Below, in pieces: positions 1 to 9,670 of a stretch of DNA of 64,000 nucleotides; the first letter of the stretch is position 1, and the number at the start of each line of letters is the position of its first letter. Source of the DNA: Pseudonocardia sp. HH130630-07. Its GTDB lineage: Bacteria > Actinomycetota > Actinomycetes > Mycobacteriales > Pseudonocardiaceae. The notes under the pieces are model-generated. The model was not told where the DNA came from and ran no database searches. It saw only the letters and a list, made by a program, of their open reading frames with translations. Position numbers and translations under genes: made by a program. The DNA lies in the NCBI RefSeq assembly GCF_001698125.1, contig NZ_CP013854.1:1488001-1552000 (forward strand), read 5' to 3'.

Positions 1-341
1 ACCCGGGCGACGACGAGCCCGCCGACCGTCGTCGTCAGCCCGCACCACAGCGAGGCCAGGGTGAACACGGTCAGGCCGGCCAGGTAGACGTTCTTCGGGC
101 CGTACCGGTCGCCGAGCCGCCCGGTGATCAGCAGCGGGACCGCGTAGGCCAGCAGGTAGGCGCTGGTCACCCACACCACGGCGTTGACGTCGGTGCCGAA
201 CGCGACGATCAGCGCCGGCGTCGCGACGGTGACGATCGTGGCGTCGACCAGGATCATGAAGAACCCGATCACCAGTGCCCACAGCGCGGGCCACGGGCTG
301 GTCCCGTCCGCCTTGACCACCCGTTCACTCGCTCGTGTCAC
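1..341 (-). CDS. DHA2-type MFS drug exporter, N-terminal part only
   Basis: Partial gene running off the left edge; about 113 N-terminal residues are present, read from a GTG at 341. An upstream ATG at 349 meets a stop after three codons, so the GTG is preferred. The protein begins with a hydrophilic tail, then a helix containing [19 protein letters not shown], then [20 protein letters not shown] and the loop GDRYGPKN, which is the motif-A/motif-D1 layout of 14-helix EmrB/QacA (DHA2) proton-driven multidrug exporters. The acidic D in VDATIV and the GRLGDRYG loop are family hallmarks. Substrate cannot be told from this fragment. Confidence 0.85.
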   Translation of the reverse strand, partial: MTRASERVVKADGTSPWPALWALVIGFFMILVDATIVTVATPALIVAFGTDVNAVVWVTSAYLLAYAVPLLITGRLGDRYGPKNVYLAGLTVFTLASLWCGLTTTVGGLVVAR

Positions 342-378
342 CCCGTCATGATGCGCCCCGGGGGTCCGGCGGGCGTGG

Positions 379-1275
379 TCAGGGCCCGCCGGTGCGGTGC
401 GCCGCGACGGCGGCGAAGTCGGTCACCGAGAGCCGCTCGGCCCGGGTGACCGGATCGATCCCGGCCCCCCGCAGCGCCGTCTCGGCCGCGGCCGGCGACC
501 CCGCCCACCCCGCGAGCGCCCCGCGCAACGCCTTGCGCCGCTGCGCGAACGCCGCCTCGATCACGGCGAACGTCGCGGCCCGGTCCGCGCCGGGCGGCGG
601 GTCGTGCCGGGTGAACCCGAGCAGCCCGGAGTCCACGCCGGGCACCGGCCAGAACACGGCACGCGGGACGGGCCCGGCCCGGCGCGCGGCGGCGTACCAG
701 GCGAGCTTCGCGCTGGGGGCGCCGTACTCCCGGGAGCCGGGCGGTGCGGCGAGCCGGTCGGCGACCTCGGCCTGCACCATGACCAGCCCACGCCGCAGGC
801 TCGGCAGCTCGGCGAGCAGGTGCAGGATCACCGGGACGGCCACGTTGTACGGCAGGTTCGCGACGATCGCGGTCGGCGGCCCGGCCCCGGGGCCCGCGTC
901 CGCGGCCAGCCGGTCGGCGGAGACCCGCAGCGCGTCGGCCCCGGTGACGGTCAGCCGGTCCGCGATCCCCGGGGCGCGCTCGGCGACGGTGCCGGGCAGC
1001 AGCCCGGCGAGCACCGGGTCGATCTCGATCACGTGCACCCGGGACGCCACCGGCAGCAGGCCGAGGGTCAGCGAGCCGAGGCCGGGACCGACCTCCAGCG
1101 CGACGTCGTCGGGACCGATGCCCGAGGAGCGCACGATCCGCCGGACGGTGTTGGCGTCGTGCACGAAGTTCTGGCCGAACTTCTTCGTGGGGCGCAGCCC
1201 CAGCCGCTCGGCCAGCACCCGGACGTCGACCGGCCCCAGCAGTCGGGCCGATCCGTCGGCCCCGTTCTCGCTCAC
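379..1275 (-). CDS. rsmA: 16S rRNA (adenine1518/1519-N6)-dimethyltransferase RsmA/KsgA
   Basis: A 298-residue SAM-dependent methyltransferase that dimethylates two adjacent adenines in the 3' hairpin of 16S rRNA late in 30S assembly. Visible motifs are [10 protein letters not shown] (residues 31-40, the substrate-entry motif of the KsgA/Dim1 family), the SAM loop [10 protein letters not shown] (61-70), the acidic VIEIDP after beta-2 (about 82-87) and the catalytic [10 protein letters not shown] (140-149). Length is normal for the family. It is the last gene of the metG-tatD-rpf-rsmA block, an order also seen in mycobacteria, and lies 43 bp downstream of the Rpf gene on the same strand. Confidence 0.97.
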   Translation of the reverse strand: MSENGADGSARLLGPVDVRVLAERLGLRPTKKFGQNFVHDANTVRRIVRSSGIGPDDVALEVGPGLGSLTLGLLPVASRVHVIEIDPVLAGLLPGTVAERAPGIADRLTVTGADALRVSADRLAADAGPGAGPPTAIVANLPYNVAVPVILHLLAELPSLRRGLVMVQAEVADRLAAPPGSREYGAPSAKLAWYAAARRAGPVPRAVFWPVPGVDSGLLGFTRHDPPPGADRAATFAVIEAAFAQRRKALRGALAGWAGSPAAAETALRGAGIDPVTRAERLSVTDFAAVAAHRTGGP

Positions 1276-1318
1276 GCGCCCATTCTCGCCGGACGCGGTG
1301 CGGCCGGTGCGCCCGGTG

Positions 1319-2242
1319 TCAGCTCAGGCCGAGCTTGGACGAGCAGGACGGCCAGGCGCTGTAGCCGCCGCGGTCGTCCTTCACCTTCTCGGCGACGGCG
1401 ATCTGCTGCTCGCGGCTGGCCTCGTCGGCGGTGGAGGAGTACTGGCCGCCGCCGTAGGCCTGCCAGGTCTGCTTGTTGAACTGCAGACCACCGTGGTAGC
1501 CGTTGCCGGTGTTGATCGACCAGTCGCCGCCGGACTCGCACTTGGCGAGCTTGTCCCAGGTGGCGCCGTTCGAGACGGCCGGGGCGGAGGAGTCGCGGCC
1601 GGTCTTCTCCTCGACCTTCTCCTCGGCCTTCTTCTTGGTGCCGACCTTGACCTTGCGCGTCTCGGCCGGGGCGTCCTGACCGGCGCCGATCCGCTCGCGC
1701 GAGACCTCGTTGCCCTTGTCGTAGGTGACCCGCCAGATCACGCTGCGCTCGCCCTCGCGGCCGGGGTCGACGACGGTGCGGGTCCCCTCCTCGAGCGTGG
1801 GGTCCTCGATCTCCTCCTCGACGACCGGCAGCTTCATCGACTCGACGATCTGGCTGTCGACGATGTCCGCGCCCGAGGTCGGGGCCGCGACCGGCGCGAA
1901 CGACGAGGTGGCCGACGAGTCGTCGTCGTCCAGCGACATCGACGCCGCCGAGGCCGAGCCCAGCTCGGTCGAGTTCGACGCGAGGTCGGCGCGCAGCGCC
2001 TGCGTCTCCGGCTCCTGCGGCATCATCACGCCGGCCGCGAGACCGGCGGTCGGTACCGAGAACAGCGCGGCCGCGGCGACCGTGCGGACCGCGGTCGACG
2101 GACGTGCGGCGCGGTGCCTGCCCTCCGGGGTGACGTACCCGCCGTCCGCGCCGGCGCCGGCCAGACCGGCCGGGGCGCCGATCACGGGAAGGGGACGCGT
2201 GACGTCGTCATCGGGGAACAGACCAACGCTGCGCTCGAACAT
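1319..2242 (-). CDS. Resuscitation-promoting factor (RpfB-like) with G5 domain
   Basis: A 307-residue exported cell-wall-cleaving protein. A membrane/signal helix lies near residues 53-75, followed by an acidic Ser-rich spacer, a G5-type domain (about 135-205, with [18 protein letters not shown]) and a C-terminal Rpf transglycosylase-like domain (about 228-307). The catalytic Glu is in the motif [20 protein letters not shown], followed by [13 protein letters not shown]. Rpf enzymes cut peptidoglycan and help dormant cells resume growth. The usual RpfB has three DUF348 repeats before G5; I cannot see them here, so this is a short form. The position between tatD and rsmA is that of rpfB in M. 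tuberculosis. Confidence 0.93.
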   Translation of the reverse strand: MFERSVGLFPDDDVTRPLPVIGAPAGLAGAGADGGYVTPEGRHRAARPSTAVRTVAAAALFSVPTAGLAAGVMMPQEPETQALRADLASNSTELGSASAASMSLDDDDSSATSSFAPVAAPTSGADIVDSQIVESMKLPVVEEEIEDPTLEEGTRTVVDPGREGERSVIWRVTYDKGNEVSRERIGAGQDAPAETRKVKVGTKKKAEEKVEEKTGRDSSAPAVSNGATWDKLAKCESGGDWSINTGNGYHGGLQFNKQTWQAYGGGQYSSTADEASREQQIAVAEKVKDDRGGYSAWPSCSSKLGLS

Positions 2243-2283
2243 GACTTCCCGGGGGCTCGGTCGTCCGGGCGGGGGTCAGACCT

Positions 2284-2355
2284 GCGGGGGCGACGACCGG
2301 CGCGGTGCCGGGGAGCGGAACCGAGTGCTGGGGAGCGGACCGGTCGTCGCCCCGC
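2284..2355 (-). promoter_or_regulatory. Long inverted repeat in the rpf leader
   Basis: In the 262 bp between tatD and the rpf start, 2284-2300 and 2340-2355 form a 16-17 bp inverted repeat (core CGACGACCGG / CCGGTCGTCG with flanking G/C runs, one bulged G). The 39-nt interior holds two copies of GGGAGCGGA. On the transcript strand it would fold about 40 nt before the rpf start codon. Actinobacterial rpf genes often carry c-di-AMP (ydaO) riboswitches, but I cannot find the ydaO consensus blocks here, so the function of this structured leader is left open. Confidence 0.55.
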
Positions 2356-2504
2356 TGGTCGGGGATGACCCCTCCCGGCGGGTACGGCCGACGACGTTAG
2401 CGGACCGTGATCCCGGCACCGACACCGGACACGCGGCCGGCGGCGAGCGGCAGTAGATCGACGGCGAACGACCGGCCCCCCGTGATCTCCCACGCCGGAC
2501 GGCC

Positions 2505-3356
2505 CTATTCGGTTGCGCCCACCCGAAACACCCGCTCGGCGTTGCGCCGCGCCATGTCGGCGACGAGTGCTTCCCCTTCGCCCCGTGCGTCGGCGACGCC
2601 CCGGACCGTCCAGGGCAGCACGTACGGCTCCCCCGCGCGACCGCGGTGCGGGTGCGGGGTGAGGAACGGGGCGTCGGTCTCGACCAGGAACTGCTCCGGC
2701 GGGACGAGTGCCGCCGCGGCCCGCAGCTCGTGGTTGTTCTTGAAGGTGACCGGGCCGGCGAAGGACAGCACGTACCCGGCCTCGGCGCACTCCGCGGCCA
2801 TCGCCGAGTCCCCGGAGAAGCAGTGGAAGACCACCGTCTCCGGGGCGCCCTCCTCGCGGAGGATGCGCAGGACGTCGTCGTGCGCCTCCCGGTCGTGGAT
2901 CATCAGCGGCTTGCCGGTGCGCTTGGCCAGCCCGATGTGCCAGCGGAACGCGTCCTGCTGCGCGGCGGGCGGCGAGTGGTCCCAGTAGTAGTCGAGCCCG
3001 GTCTCGCCGATCGCGACCACCCGGTCGTCGGCGGCGAGCCGTTCGATCTCCTCGATGTCGGCCGGGGACACCGCCGCGGTCCGGGTGGGGTGCAGCGCGA
3101 CGGCCGCCCACACCCGGTCGTCGGCGTGCGCGGCGGTCACCGCCCAGCGGGCCGCGGCGAGGTCGTCGGCGATGGTCACCGCACCCACGACGCCGACGGC
3201 CGCCGCCCGGTCCAGGGCGGCGGTCACGTCGGCGGCGGTCTCGGCACCGCAGGCGTCGAGATGGGTGTGGCTGTCGATCGTCGGGGCGGCGAGCGGTTCC
3301 GGCGGCTCCGGCCGGGGCCGGCGCCCGTGCGGCCCGGTGCTCGGCGCGGTGCTCAC
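2505..3356 (-). CDS. tatD: TatD family metal-dependent hydrolase/DNase
   Basis: TIM-barrel amidohydrolase-like protein of about 283 residues. The N-terminal metal site [11 protein letters not shown], the Glu in [12 protein letters not shown], the His in [15 protein letters not shown] and the late [14 protein letters not shown] are the five metal-ligand segments of TatD, giving a 3'-5' exonuclease/DNA-repair type activity. A GTG at 3356 overlaps the metG stop as GTGA, typical of translational coupling, so I take that start; an ATG at 3374 would add six residues. It lies between metG and rpf as in mycobacteria. Confidence 0.93.
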   Translation of the reverse strand: MSTAPSTGPHGRRPRPEPPEPLAAPTIDSHTHLDACGAETAADVTAALDRAAAVGVVGAVTIADDLAAARWAVTAAHADDRVWAAVALHPTRTAAVSPADIEEIERLAADDRVVAIGETGLDYYWDHSPPAAQQDAFRWHIGLAKRTGKPLMIHDREAHDDVLRILREEGAPETVVFHCFSGDSAMAAECAEAGYVLSFAGPVTFKNNHELRAAAALVPPEQFLVETDAPFLTPHPHRGRAGEPYVLPWTVRGVADARGEGEALVADMARRNAERVFRVGATE

Positions 3357-5143
3357 TTCCCGATCGGGGCCCACTCCGGGCCCGTCTCCCCCAGCTCCGG
3401 CGCGAGCTTGGTGAAGATCGGCGTCGGCTTGGCCAGCGGCCGCCCGACCTCGATCGGCGTCGAGCCCCAGTGCGCCTGCTCCGCGGCGTAGTCCCCGGTC
3501 AGGATCGGGTACGCCAGCCCGTCACCGAGGTCCTCGACGGTCGTCTTCTCCGGCTGCGCGGCCCACACTCCGGTGTTGCCCAGCGCCTCGTGCACCTGCT
3601 GCGCGGCGTGCGGGAGGAACGGGGTGAGCAGGGTGTTCGCGTCCTGGACGACCTGCAGCGCGGTGTGCAGGATCGTGTCCCGGCGGTCCGGGTCGTCCTT
3701 GCGCTTCCACGGCTCCTGGTCCGACAGGTACCGGTTGGCCGCCGTGACCACCCGCATCGCCTCGCCGGCCGCCTGCTTGAAGCGGTTGCGGGCGAGCAGC
3801 CCGCCGACGGTGTCGAACCCGGCGGCGGAGTACGCGAGCAGCTCGGCGTCGGCCTGCTGCGGCGCCTTCGGCTGCGGGATCGCGCCCACGTTCTTGTGCG
3901 CCATCGACACCGAGCGGTTGACGAGGTTGCCCCACTCGTTGGCCAGCTCGTTGTTGACCCGGCGGACGAACTCGTCCCAGGTGAAGTCGACGTCCTGGTT
4001 CTCCGGACCGGCGACGGCGATGTGGTAGCGCAGCGCGTCCGGCCCGAACTCGCGCAGGAAGTCTCCGACGTAGATGACGGTCCCGCGGCTGGTCGAGAAC
4101 TTGGAGCCGAGCATCGTCAGGTACTCCGAGGACACGACCTCGCTGGGCAGGTCCAGCGTCCCGTAGGTCCCCGGCACGCCGCCGCGGTCGCCCTGGCCGT
4201 TGTGCCCGAGCATGATCGCCGGCCACATCACCGAGTGGAAGGTGATGTTGTCCTTGCCCATGAAGTAGAACGCCTGGGCGGCCGGATCGGTCCACCACTG
4301 CTTCCAGGCGTCCGGGTCCGGGCCGCGCCGGGCCCACTCGACCGACGCCGAGAGGTAGCCGATCACCGCGTCGAACCAGACGTAGATCTTCTTCATCGGG
4401 TTGTCCGACCAGCCGTCCAGCGGCACCGGGACGCCCCACTCCAGGTCCCGGGTGATCGCCCGCGGCTTGAGGTTCTCCGCCAGGTTGGCCGAGAACCGCA
4501 GCACGTTCGGCCGCCAGTCGGTGCGCGAGGACAGCCAGGACCCGAGCGCCTCGGAGAACGCGGGCAGGTCGAGGAAGAAGTGCTCGGTCTCGACGAACGA
4601 CGGCGTCTCACCGTTGATCTTCGAGCGCGGGTTCTTCAGGTCGGCCGGGTCGAGCTGGTTGCCGCAGTTGTCGCACTGGTCGCCGCGGGCACCGTCGTAG
4701 CCGCAGATCGGGCAGGTGCCCTCGATGTAGCGGTCGGGCAGGGTCCGCCCGGTGGACGGGCTGATCGCCGCGAGCTGGGTCTTCGGGACGATGTAGCCGT
4801 TGCGGTGCAGCGAGGAGAACATGTGCTGCACGACGTCGTAGTGGTTCGACGTCGTGGTGCGGGTGAACAGGTCGTAGGACAGGCCGAGACCGCGCAGGTC
4901 GTCGGTGATGACGTCGTTGTACTTGTCGGCCAGCTGGCGCGGCGTGAGCCCCTCGGCGTCGGCCTGCACCTGGATCGGGGTGCCGTGCTCGTCGGTGCCG
5001 GAGACCATGAGCACCCGGTCCCCCGCCATCCGCCGGTACCGGGCGAAGACGTCGGAGGGCACACCGAAGCCGGAGACGTGGCCGATGTGCCGGGGGCCGT
5101 TGGCGTAGGGCCACGCCACGGCGGTCAGCACGGCGTTGTTCAT
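3353..5143 (-). CDS. metG: Methionyl-tRNA synthetase
   Basis: Class I aminoacyl-tRNA synthetase, 596 residues from the ATG at 5143. It charges tRNA-Met for initiation and elongation. The HIGH motif appears as [10 protein letters not shown] near the N terminus, the KMSKS loop as KFSTSRG, and the zinc knuckle as [18 protein letters not shown]. The C-terminal tRNA-binding (EMAP-like) domain found in some MetG is absent, as is usual in actinobacteria. A GTG at 5161 is in frame, but a TACCCT box sits 7 nt before the ATG at 5143, so a leaderless transcript starting at that ATG is likely. The stop overlaps the tatD GTG by 4 nt. Confidence 0.97.
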   Translation of the reverse strand: MNNAVLTAVAWPYANGPRHIGHVSGFGVPSDVFARYRRMAGDRVLMVSGTDEHGTPIQVQADAEGLTPRQLADKYNDVITDDLRGLGLSYDLFTRTTTSNHYDVVQHMFSSLHRNGYIVPKTQLAAISPSTGRTLPDRYIEGTCPICGYDGARGDQCDNCGNQLDPADLKNPRSKINGETPSFVETEHFFLDLPAFSEALGSWLSSRTDWRPNVLRFSANLAENLKPRAITRDLEWGVPVPLDGWSDNPMKKIYVWFDAVIGYLSASVEWARRGPDPDAWKQWWTDPAAQAFYFMGKDNITFHSVMWPAIMLGHNGQGDRGGVPGTYGTLDLPSEVVSSEYLTMLGSKFSTSRGTVIYVGDFLREFGPDALRYHIAVAGPENQDVDFTWDEFVRRVNNELANEWGNLVNRSVSMAHKNVGAIPQPKAPQQADAELLAYSAAGFDTVGGLLARNRFKQAAGEAMRVVTAANRYLSDQEPWKRKDDPDRRDTILHTALQVVQDANTLLTPFLPHAAQQVHEALGNTGVWAAQPEKTTVEDLGDGLAYPILTGDYAAEQAHWGSTPIEVGRPLAKPTPIFTKLAPELGETGPEWAPIGK

Positions 5144-5213
5144 GGCTCCCAGGGTATTCACCGGCGCGAACGCGTTCCGCGGCGGATCACCTCCGCTCCC
5201 CCGGGGACGGGAA

Positions 5214-5263
5214 CGGCCCGGGGAGCGGCCGTCCGGACGGTGCCGGGCGGGCTCCCCGGGCCG
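5214..5263 (-). terminator. Hairpin terminator after the sugar ABC operon
   Basis: Arms 5214-5226 (CGGCCCGGGGAGC) and 5251-5263 (its exact reverse complement) give a 13-bp GC-only stem with a 24-nt loop, 17 bp past the stop of the ATP-binding gene and before metG. There is no T-tract, as usual in high-GC actinobacteria. It most likely ends the long 13024-5281 operon. Confidence 0.6.
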
Positions 5264-5280
5264 GGGTGCACGGCAGCGCC

Positions 5281-6522
5281 TCAGGCGACCCCGCCGCGGG
5301 CCTGTGCCACCTGGTCGGCCCGGTCCTCGGCCGCCATCCGGGTCAGCTCGGCGCCGGCCTCGGGGTCCCGGGTCAGGTTCTCGCCGGACTCCGGGTCGAA
5401 CACGTGGATCTTCCGCGCGTCCAGCCAGAACTCGGCCTCGCGACCCTCCCGGATCCGCGACGTCGAGTCGATCGACACGATCGCCTGGGTGCGGAGCTGG
5501 TCGGAATCCAGCTCCCGGGACAGCTCCTTGAGCTTGGCGTCGACCTCCGGCGGCGCCTCGTAGGGGATGTAGGCGTACTGCGCGTCACCCAGCCACTCGG
5601 TGACGTCGACCCGGGCGGTGAACGTCGAGCCCAGCGACCGCTTGGCCTCGTCGACCAGCGACGCGTCCTCGAAGTACTCCGGCCGGATCCCGACGAGCAC
5701 CAGGTCGTGCCCGGCCAGGCGCCCGGCGCGGGCCCCGGCGATCTCGATCGGCCCGAACGGCGTCTCCAACGTGGAGCCGGAGACGGTGGCGGGCAGGAAG
5801 TTCATCGGCGGCGAGCCGATGAAGCCGGCGACGAACAGGTTCACCGGCTGCTCGTACAGCTCGCGCGGCGAGGCGACCTGCTGGATGACGCCCTTGCGCA
5901 GCACGCAGACCCGGTCGCCCAGGGTCATGGCCTCGGTCTGGTCGTGGGTGACGTAGACCGTGGTGATGCCGAGCCGCCGCTGCAGCCGGGCGATCTCGGT
6001 GCGCATCTGCCCGCGCAGCTTCGCGTCCAGGTTGGACAGCGGCTCGTCGAACAGGAACGCGTCCGCGTCGCGGACGATCGCCCGACCCATCGCGACCCGC
6101 TGGCGCTGGCCGCCGGACAGGTTCGCGGGCTTGCGGTCCAGGTGCTCGTGCAGCTCCAGCACGCTCGCCGCGTTGTTGACCTTGGTGTGGACCTCGTCGT
6201 CCGGGGTCTTGGTCAGGCGCAGCGGGAACGCGATGTTCTCGAACACCGACAGGTGCGGGTAGAGGGCGTAGTTCTGGAAGACCATCGACAGGTTCCGGTC
6301 GCGCGGGGCCTTGTCGTTGACCCGGCTCCCGCCGATGACCATGTCCCCGGAGGTGATGTCCTCCAGGCCGACGATCATCCGGAGCAGGGTCGACTTCCCG
6401 CAGCCGGACGGGCCGACGAGGATCATGAACTCGCCGTCGGCGATGTCCATGCTCACGTCGTTCACGGCCGGGTACCCGTCGCCGTAGGTCTTGACGATGT
6501 TGCGCATCTCGATCGACGCCAT
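5281..6522 (-). CDS. Sugar ABC transporter ATP-binding protein (UgpC/SugC/MsmX type)
   Basis: A 413-residue ATPase that powers the two permeases encoded just upstream. It has Walker [10 protein letters not shown] (about 38-46), a Q-loop in [14 protein letters not shown], the ABC signature [17 protein letters not shown], Walker [13 protein letters not shown] and the switch His in [10 protein letters not shown]. The C-terminal ~170 residues form the TOBE/MalK-like regulatory domain typical of carbohydrate importers. An AAAGGA ribosome site is 7 nt before the ATG. It is the last gene of the operon, 36 bp after the permease gene, and a terminator hairpin follows. Similarity of arrangement to M. 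tuberculosis LpqY-SugABC suggests a trehalose/maltose-type sugar, not proven. Confidence 0.93.
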   Translation of the reverse strand: MASIEMRNIVKTYGDGYPAVNDVSMDIADGEFMILVGPSGCGKSTLLRMIVGLEDITSGDMVIGGSRVNDKAPRDRNLSMVFQNYALYPHLSVFENIAFPLRLTKTPDDEVHTKVNNAASVLELHEHLDRKPANLSGGQRQRVAMGRAIVRDADAFLFDEPLSNLDAKLRGQMRTEIARLQRRLGITTVYVTHDQTEAMTLGDRVCVLRKGVIQQVASPRELYEQPVNLFVAGFIGSPPMNFLPATVSGSTLETPFGPIEIAGARAGRLAGHDLVLVGIRPEYFEDASLVDEAKRSLGSTFTARVDVTEWLGDAQYAYIPYEAPPEVDAKLKELSRELDSDQLRTQAIVSIDSTSRIREGREAEFWLDARKIHVFDPESGENLTRDPEAGAELTRMAAEDRADQVAQARGGVA

Positions 6523-6558
6523 GGTCGTGTCCTTTCGGTTCTTCGCGGGGCGGGCCGG

Positions 6559-7392
6559 TCAGCCCTTGACGGCGCCGTTGGTCAGGCCGGCGACGATGCG
6601 CCGCTGGAACAGCAGGACGAGCACGACGACCGGGATCGTCACGATGACCGCGGCGGCGGCGATCGGGCCGTTCGGCGACTCGAACTGGGACGCGCCGGTG
6701 AACAGCCCCAGCGCGGCCGGGACCGGGCGGGACGCGCCGGTCGAGGTGAGCGAGATGCCGTAGGCGAAGTCGTTCCAGGCGATGAAGAAGGCGATGATCG
6801 CCGTGGTGAACACGCCGGGCGTGGCCAGCGGGACGATCACCTTGCGGAACGCCTGCCAGGTCGTCGCGCCGTCGACCTGGGCGGCCTGCTCCATCTCCCA
6901 GGGGATCTCCCGGAAGAACGCCGACAGCGTCCAGATCGAGATCGGCAGGGTCAGCGACAGGTACGGGATGATCAGCCCGGGCCAGGTGTCGTAGAGCCCG
7001 ATCTGGCGCCACAGGTTGAACAGCGGCGTGACGATCGAGATCACCGGGAAGATCGCCACCGCGAGCGCGGTGGACAGGATCAGCTTCTTGCCGCGGAACT
7101 CCAGCCGGGCGATCGCGTAGGCCGCGAACATCGCCAGCACGCAGGAGATGAACGTCGCGATGATGACGATGCCGAACGAGTTCCGCAGTGCGGGCAGGAA
7201 CAGCTCGGCCGCGTCACCGACCAGGATCTGGGAGTAGTTCTCCCAGGACAGCGCCGTCGGCAGGAACTGGCCGTTGGCGATGTCGTCGGCCGACTTCAGC
7301 GACAGCGACACGATCCACCCGACCGGGAACAGCGCGTAGATCACGATCGCGATGCCGGCGATGATCCACAGGGCTTTCTCGCGCAGCGACAT
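6559..7392 (-). CDS. Sugar ABC transporter permease (SugB/MalG type)
   Basis: A 277-residue inner-membrane permease starting MSLREKALW at the ATG at 7392, whose first base is shared with the stop of the preceding permease gene (TGATG). Six membrane helices are visible, and the cytoplasmic coupling loop reads EMEQAAQVDGATTWQAFRKVIVPLATPGV, the EAA motif of carbohydrate permeases. The C terminus ends FQRRIVAGLTNGAVKG, the conserved end of MalG-type subunits. It pairs with the next upstream permease to make the translocation channel. A much longer open frame reaching 8256 is an artefact of high GC; the translational coupling fixes the start. Confidence 0.93.
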   Translation of the reverse strand: MSLREKALWIIAGIAIVIYALFPVGWIVSLSLKSADDIANGQFLPTALSWENYSQILVGDAAELFLPALRNSFGIVIIATFISCVLAMFAAYAIARLEFRGKKLILSTALAVAIFPVISIVTPLFNLWRQIGLYDTWPGLIIPYLSLTLPISIWTLSAFFREIPWEMEQAAQVDGATTWQAFRKVIVPLATPGVFTTAIIAFFIAWNDFAYGISLTSTGASRPVPAALGLFTGASQFESPNGPIAAAAVIVTIPVVVLVLLFQRRIVAGLTNGAVKG

Positions 7393-8363
7393 CACTTCTC
7401 CCCTCGGGCCTGGGACAGGTCGACCTTGAAGCCCTTGATGAACAGCACGCAGATGAGCACGACGGACAGGAACAGCAGCACCGACACCGCCGAGCCGAGG
7501 CCGATCTCGACCCGCGAGATCGTCTGCCGGTAGGCCAGGAACGACACCGTCTCGGTGTTGTTCGCCCCGGCGGTCATGACGAACACCGAGTCGAAGACGC
7601 GGAACGCGTCCAGGGTGCGGAACAGCAGCGCGACCATGATCGCGGCCTTCATGTTCGGGATCGTCACCCGGCGCATCCGCTGCCACCAGGTCGCGCCGTC
7701 CACCGCGGCCGCCTCCTGCAGCACGTCGGGGACCTGGGCCAGCCCGGCGAGCAGCAGCAGCGAGATGAACGGCGTCGTCTTCCAGATCTCGGCCAGGCAG
7801 ACCACGAACAGCGACGACATCGTGCCGCCGAACCAGTCGGTGTCCGCGCTGATCCCGGGCACCCAGTCGAACCAGGCGTTCACGAACCCGGAGTCCAGCG
7901 AGAACGCGTACTGCCAGGCGAACGCCGACACCACGGTGATCACCGCGTACGGGATGAGGATCGCCGCGCGCAGGATCGGGCGGATCGCCTTCAGCGCCTT
8001 GAGCATCACCAGGGCCAGCGCGAAGCCGAGCACCAGCTCGACGGCGACGGTCACCACGGTGATGAACGCCGTCACGCCGAACGAGGTCCACCAGATCTCG
8101 TCGGTGAGGATCACCAGGTAGTTGTTCAGCCCGGTGAAGGAGATCGAGTCCGGGTCGGTCAGCCGGTAGTCGAACAGCGAGTAGTAGAACGCCTGGACGA
8201 TCGGGTACGCGGTGACCAGCAGCATGATGACGAACGCCGGCCCGGCCAGCATCCACCCCAGCCGCTGCTCGGCCCGCGCCCGGTCGCTGCGCCCCGTGCC
8301 CCGTCCGGGGTCGGCGGTCGCACCGCCGGACGTACCGGCCGTCGTGCCCACGGTCGTGCTCAC
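7392..8363 (-). CDS. Sugar ABC transporter permease (SugA/MalF type)
   Basis: A 323-residue permease read from the GTG at 8363, which overlaps the stop of the solute-binding gene (GTGA). A Thr/Gly-rich cytoplasmic leader of about 40 residues precedes six membrane helices, beginning with GWMLAGPAFVIMLLVTAYPI. The EAA loop is visible as EAAAVDGATWWQRMRRVTIPNMK. The family works as a heterodimer with the MalG-like partner next door. All four importer genes are joined by overlapping or nearly adjacent stop/start codons, which indicates one polycistronic message and equal expression. Confidence 0.92.
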   Translation of the reverse strand: MSTTVGTTAGTSGGATADPGRGTGRSDRARAEQRLGWMLAGPAFVIMLLVTAYPIVQAFYYSLFDYRLTDPDSISFTGLNNYLVILTDEIWWTSFGVTAFITVVTVAVELVLGFALALVMLKALKAIRPILRAAILIPYAVITVVSAFAWQYAFSLDSGFVNAWFDWVPGISADTDWFGGTMSSLFVVCLAEIWKTTPFISLLLLAGLAQVPDVLQEAAAVDGATWWQRMRRVTIPNMKAAIMVALLFRTLDAFRVFDSVFVMTAGANNTETVSFLAYRQTISRVEIGLGSAVSVLLFLSVVLICVLFIKGFKVDLSQARGEK

Positions 8364-9670
8364 AGCAGTTCCTCCTTGGCCAGGACCGCGCGGATCAGGT
8401 CGGCGGTCGCCGGCCCCACCGTCACCGGATCGATGCCGCCCGCCGGGTGGTAGTTGCGCTGGATCGACTCCGACACCTCGTTGTAGTAGGCGATCTGCGG
8501 ACGCGGCTTCGCCTGCTGCAGGGACTGCTCGATGACCGGGGCCATCGGGAACTCCTTCAGGACCTCGGGGTCGGAGAAGACCGCCTCCTTCGCCGCCGGG
8601 TTGCCGTTGGTGAGGAAGTACTGCTTCTGGTTCTCCTCCGAGGTGATGCACTCGGTCGCGGCGTAGGCCAGGTCCGGGTGCTCGCTGAACGCGCCGACGC
8701 CGAGGTTGATCCCGCCGTACGGCGGCGCCGCCGGCCGGCCCGGATCGACCTGCGGGTACAGCGCCCAGCCGTAGTCGTCCAGGGTCGAGGCGGGCACGGT
8801 GCCGTCCTCCACCGCGCTCTTGACCTTGCCCCAGACGAACGGCCAGATCGTCGAGAACATCGCGTCGCCGCCCTGGAAGGCGGTGGCGTTCTCGTCCTCG
8901 CTCGCCGTGGAGAAGCCCGGGCCGCCGACCGCGGAGACGGCCTTCATGACCTCCGCCGCGCGCACCGCGGCCGGGCTGTCCAGTCCCAGCTCGACGGCCT
9001 CCGGCGCGTCCGGCGACGGGTTGGTGACGATCTTCCCGCCGCCGGACTCGACCAGCGCGTTCAGCCACACGGTGAGCGACTCGGCGCGGATGCCCTGGGC
9101 CGCGATCTGCGAGTCCTTGGACTGCGCCGCCGCGACGACCTGGTCCCAGGTGACCGGCTTCGTCAGGTCCAGCCCGGTGCCCTCGACCAGCGACTTGCGG
9201 TACCAGAGCAGCTGGGTGTTCGCCCAGAACGGGACCGTCACCAGTGCGCCCCGCCAGCTCGCACCCTGGACCGCGGAGTTGACGACGCCCGCGGTGGTCC
9301 GGGCGCCGACGTCGGAGGGCACCGGGGCCAGGAAGCCGGCCTCGGCGAACTCCGGGATGTAGGGCGGGTCCAGGCTCATGATGTCGATCGAGCTGTCGTT
9401 CGCCGCGAGCCGGCGCACGAGCTGCTGGCGCTGCTCGGAGGCCTGGCGCGGCAGCGTCGACACCGCGATCCGGTACTGTCCGCCGGAGGCCTCGGTGCAG
9501 GCGGCGGCGATCTCCGCCTGGCCGCCGTCGTCGGGGTTGATGTACCAGTTCAGGACCGGTGGGCCCGCCGCGGCGCCGCCGCAGCCGGCCAGACCGGCGA
9601 GGCAGGCCGCGATCACACCGGTCGCCAGCCCCCTCCTCCACCGCCTGGATGTGGTCAGCCGTCTCGTCAC
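8360..9670 (-). CDS. Sugar-binding lipoprotein (extracellular solute-binding family 1, LpqY-like)
   Basis: A 436-residue secreted lipoprotein that would capture the sugar outside the membrane and pass it to the two permeases. The signal peptide (RRWRRGLATGVIAACLAGLAG) ends with a lipobox LAGC, so the Cys near residue 29 is lipidated. The mature part starts with VLNWYINPDDGGQAEIAAAC and contains ESLTVWLNALVESGGG and MFSTIWPFVWGK, typical of family 1 binding proteins for oligosaccharides and trehalose. The GTG at 9670 overlaps the stop of the upstream MFS gene as GTGA. Confidence 0.92.
   Translation of the reverse strand: MTRRLTTSRRWRRGLATGVIAACLAGLAGCGGAAAGPPVLNWYINPDDGGQAEIAAACTEASGGQYRIAVSTLPRQASEQRQQLVRRLAANDSSIDIMSLDPPYIPEFAEAGFLAPVPSDVGARTTAGVVNSAVQGASWRGALVTVPFWANTQLLWYRKSLVEGTGLDLTKPVTWDQVVAAAQSKDSQIAAQGIRAESLTVWLNALVESGGGKIVTNPSPDAPEAVELGLDSPAAVRAAEVMKAVSAVGGPGFSTASEDENATAFQGGDAMFSTIWPFVWGKVKSAVEDGTVPASTLDDYGWALYPQVDPGRPAAPPYGGINLGVGAFSEHPDLAYAATECITSEENQKQYFLTNGNPAAKEAVFSDPEVLKEFPMAPVIEQSLQQAKPRPQIAYYNEVSESIQRNYHPAGGIDPVTVGPATADLIRAVLAKEELL

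Noticed and set aside
335..2368. Very long open frame of 677 codons on the plus strand
   Set aside because: It is the antisense shadow of rsmA and rpf; the protein is Arg/Ala/Gly/Ser-rich without any domain, as high-GC antisense frames are.
2243..2504. c-di-AMP (ydaO) riboswitch before rpf
   Set aside because: Searched because it is common at rpf genes, but the conserved sequence blocks are not visible; only an inverted repeat was found.
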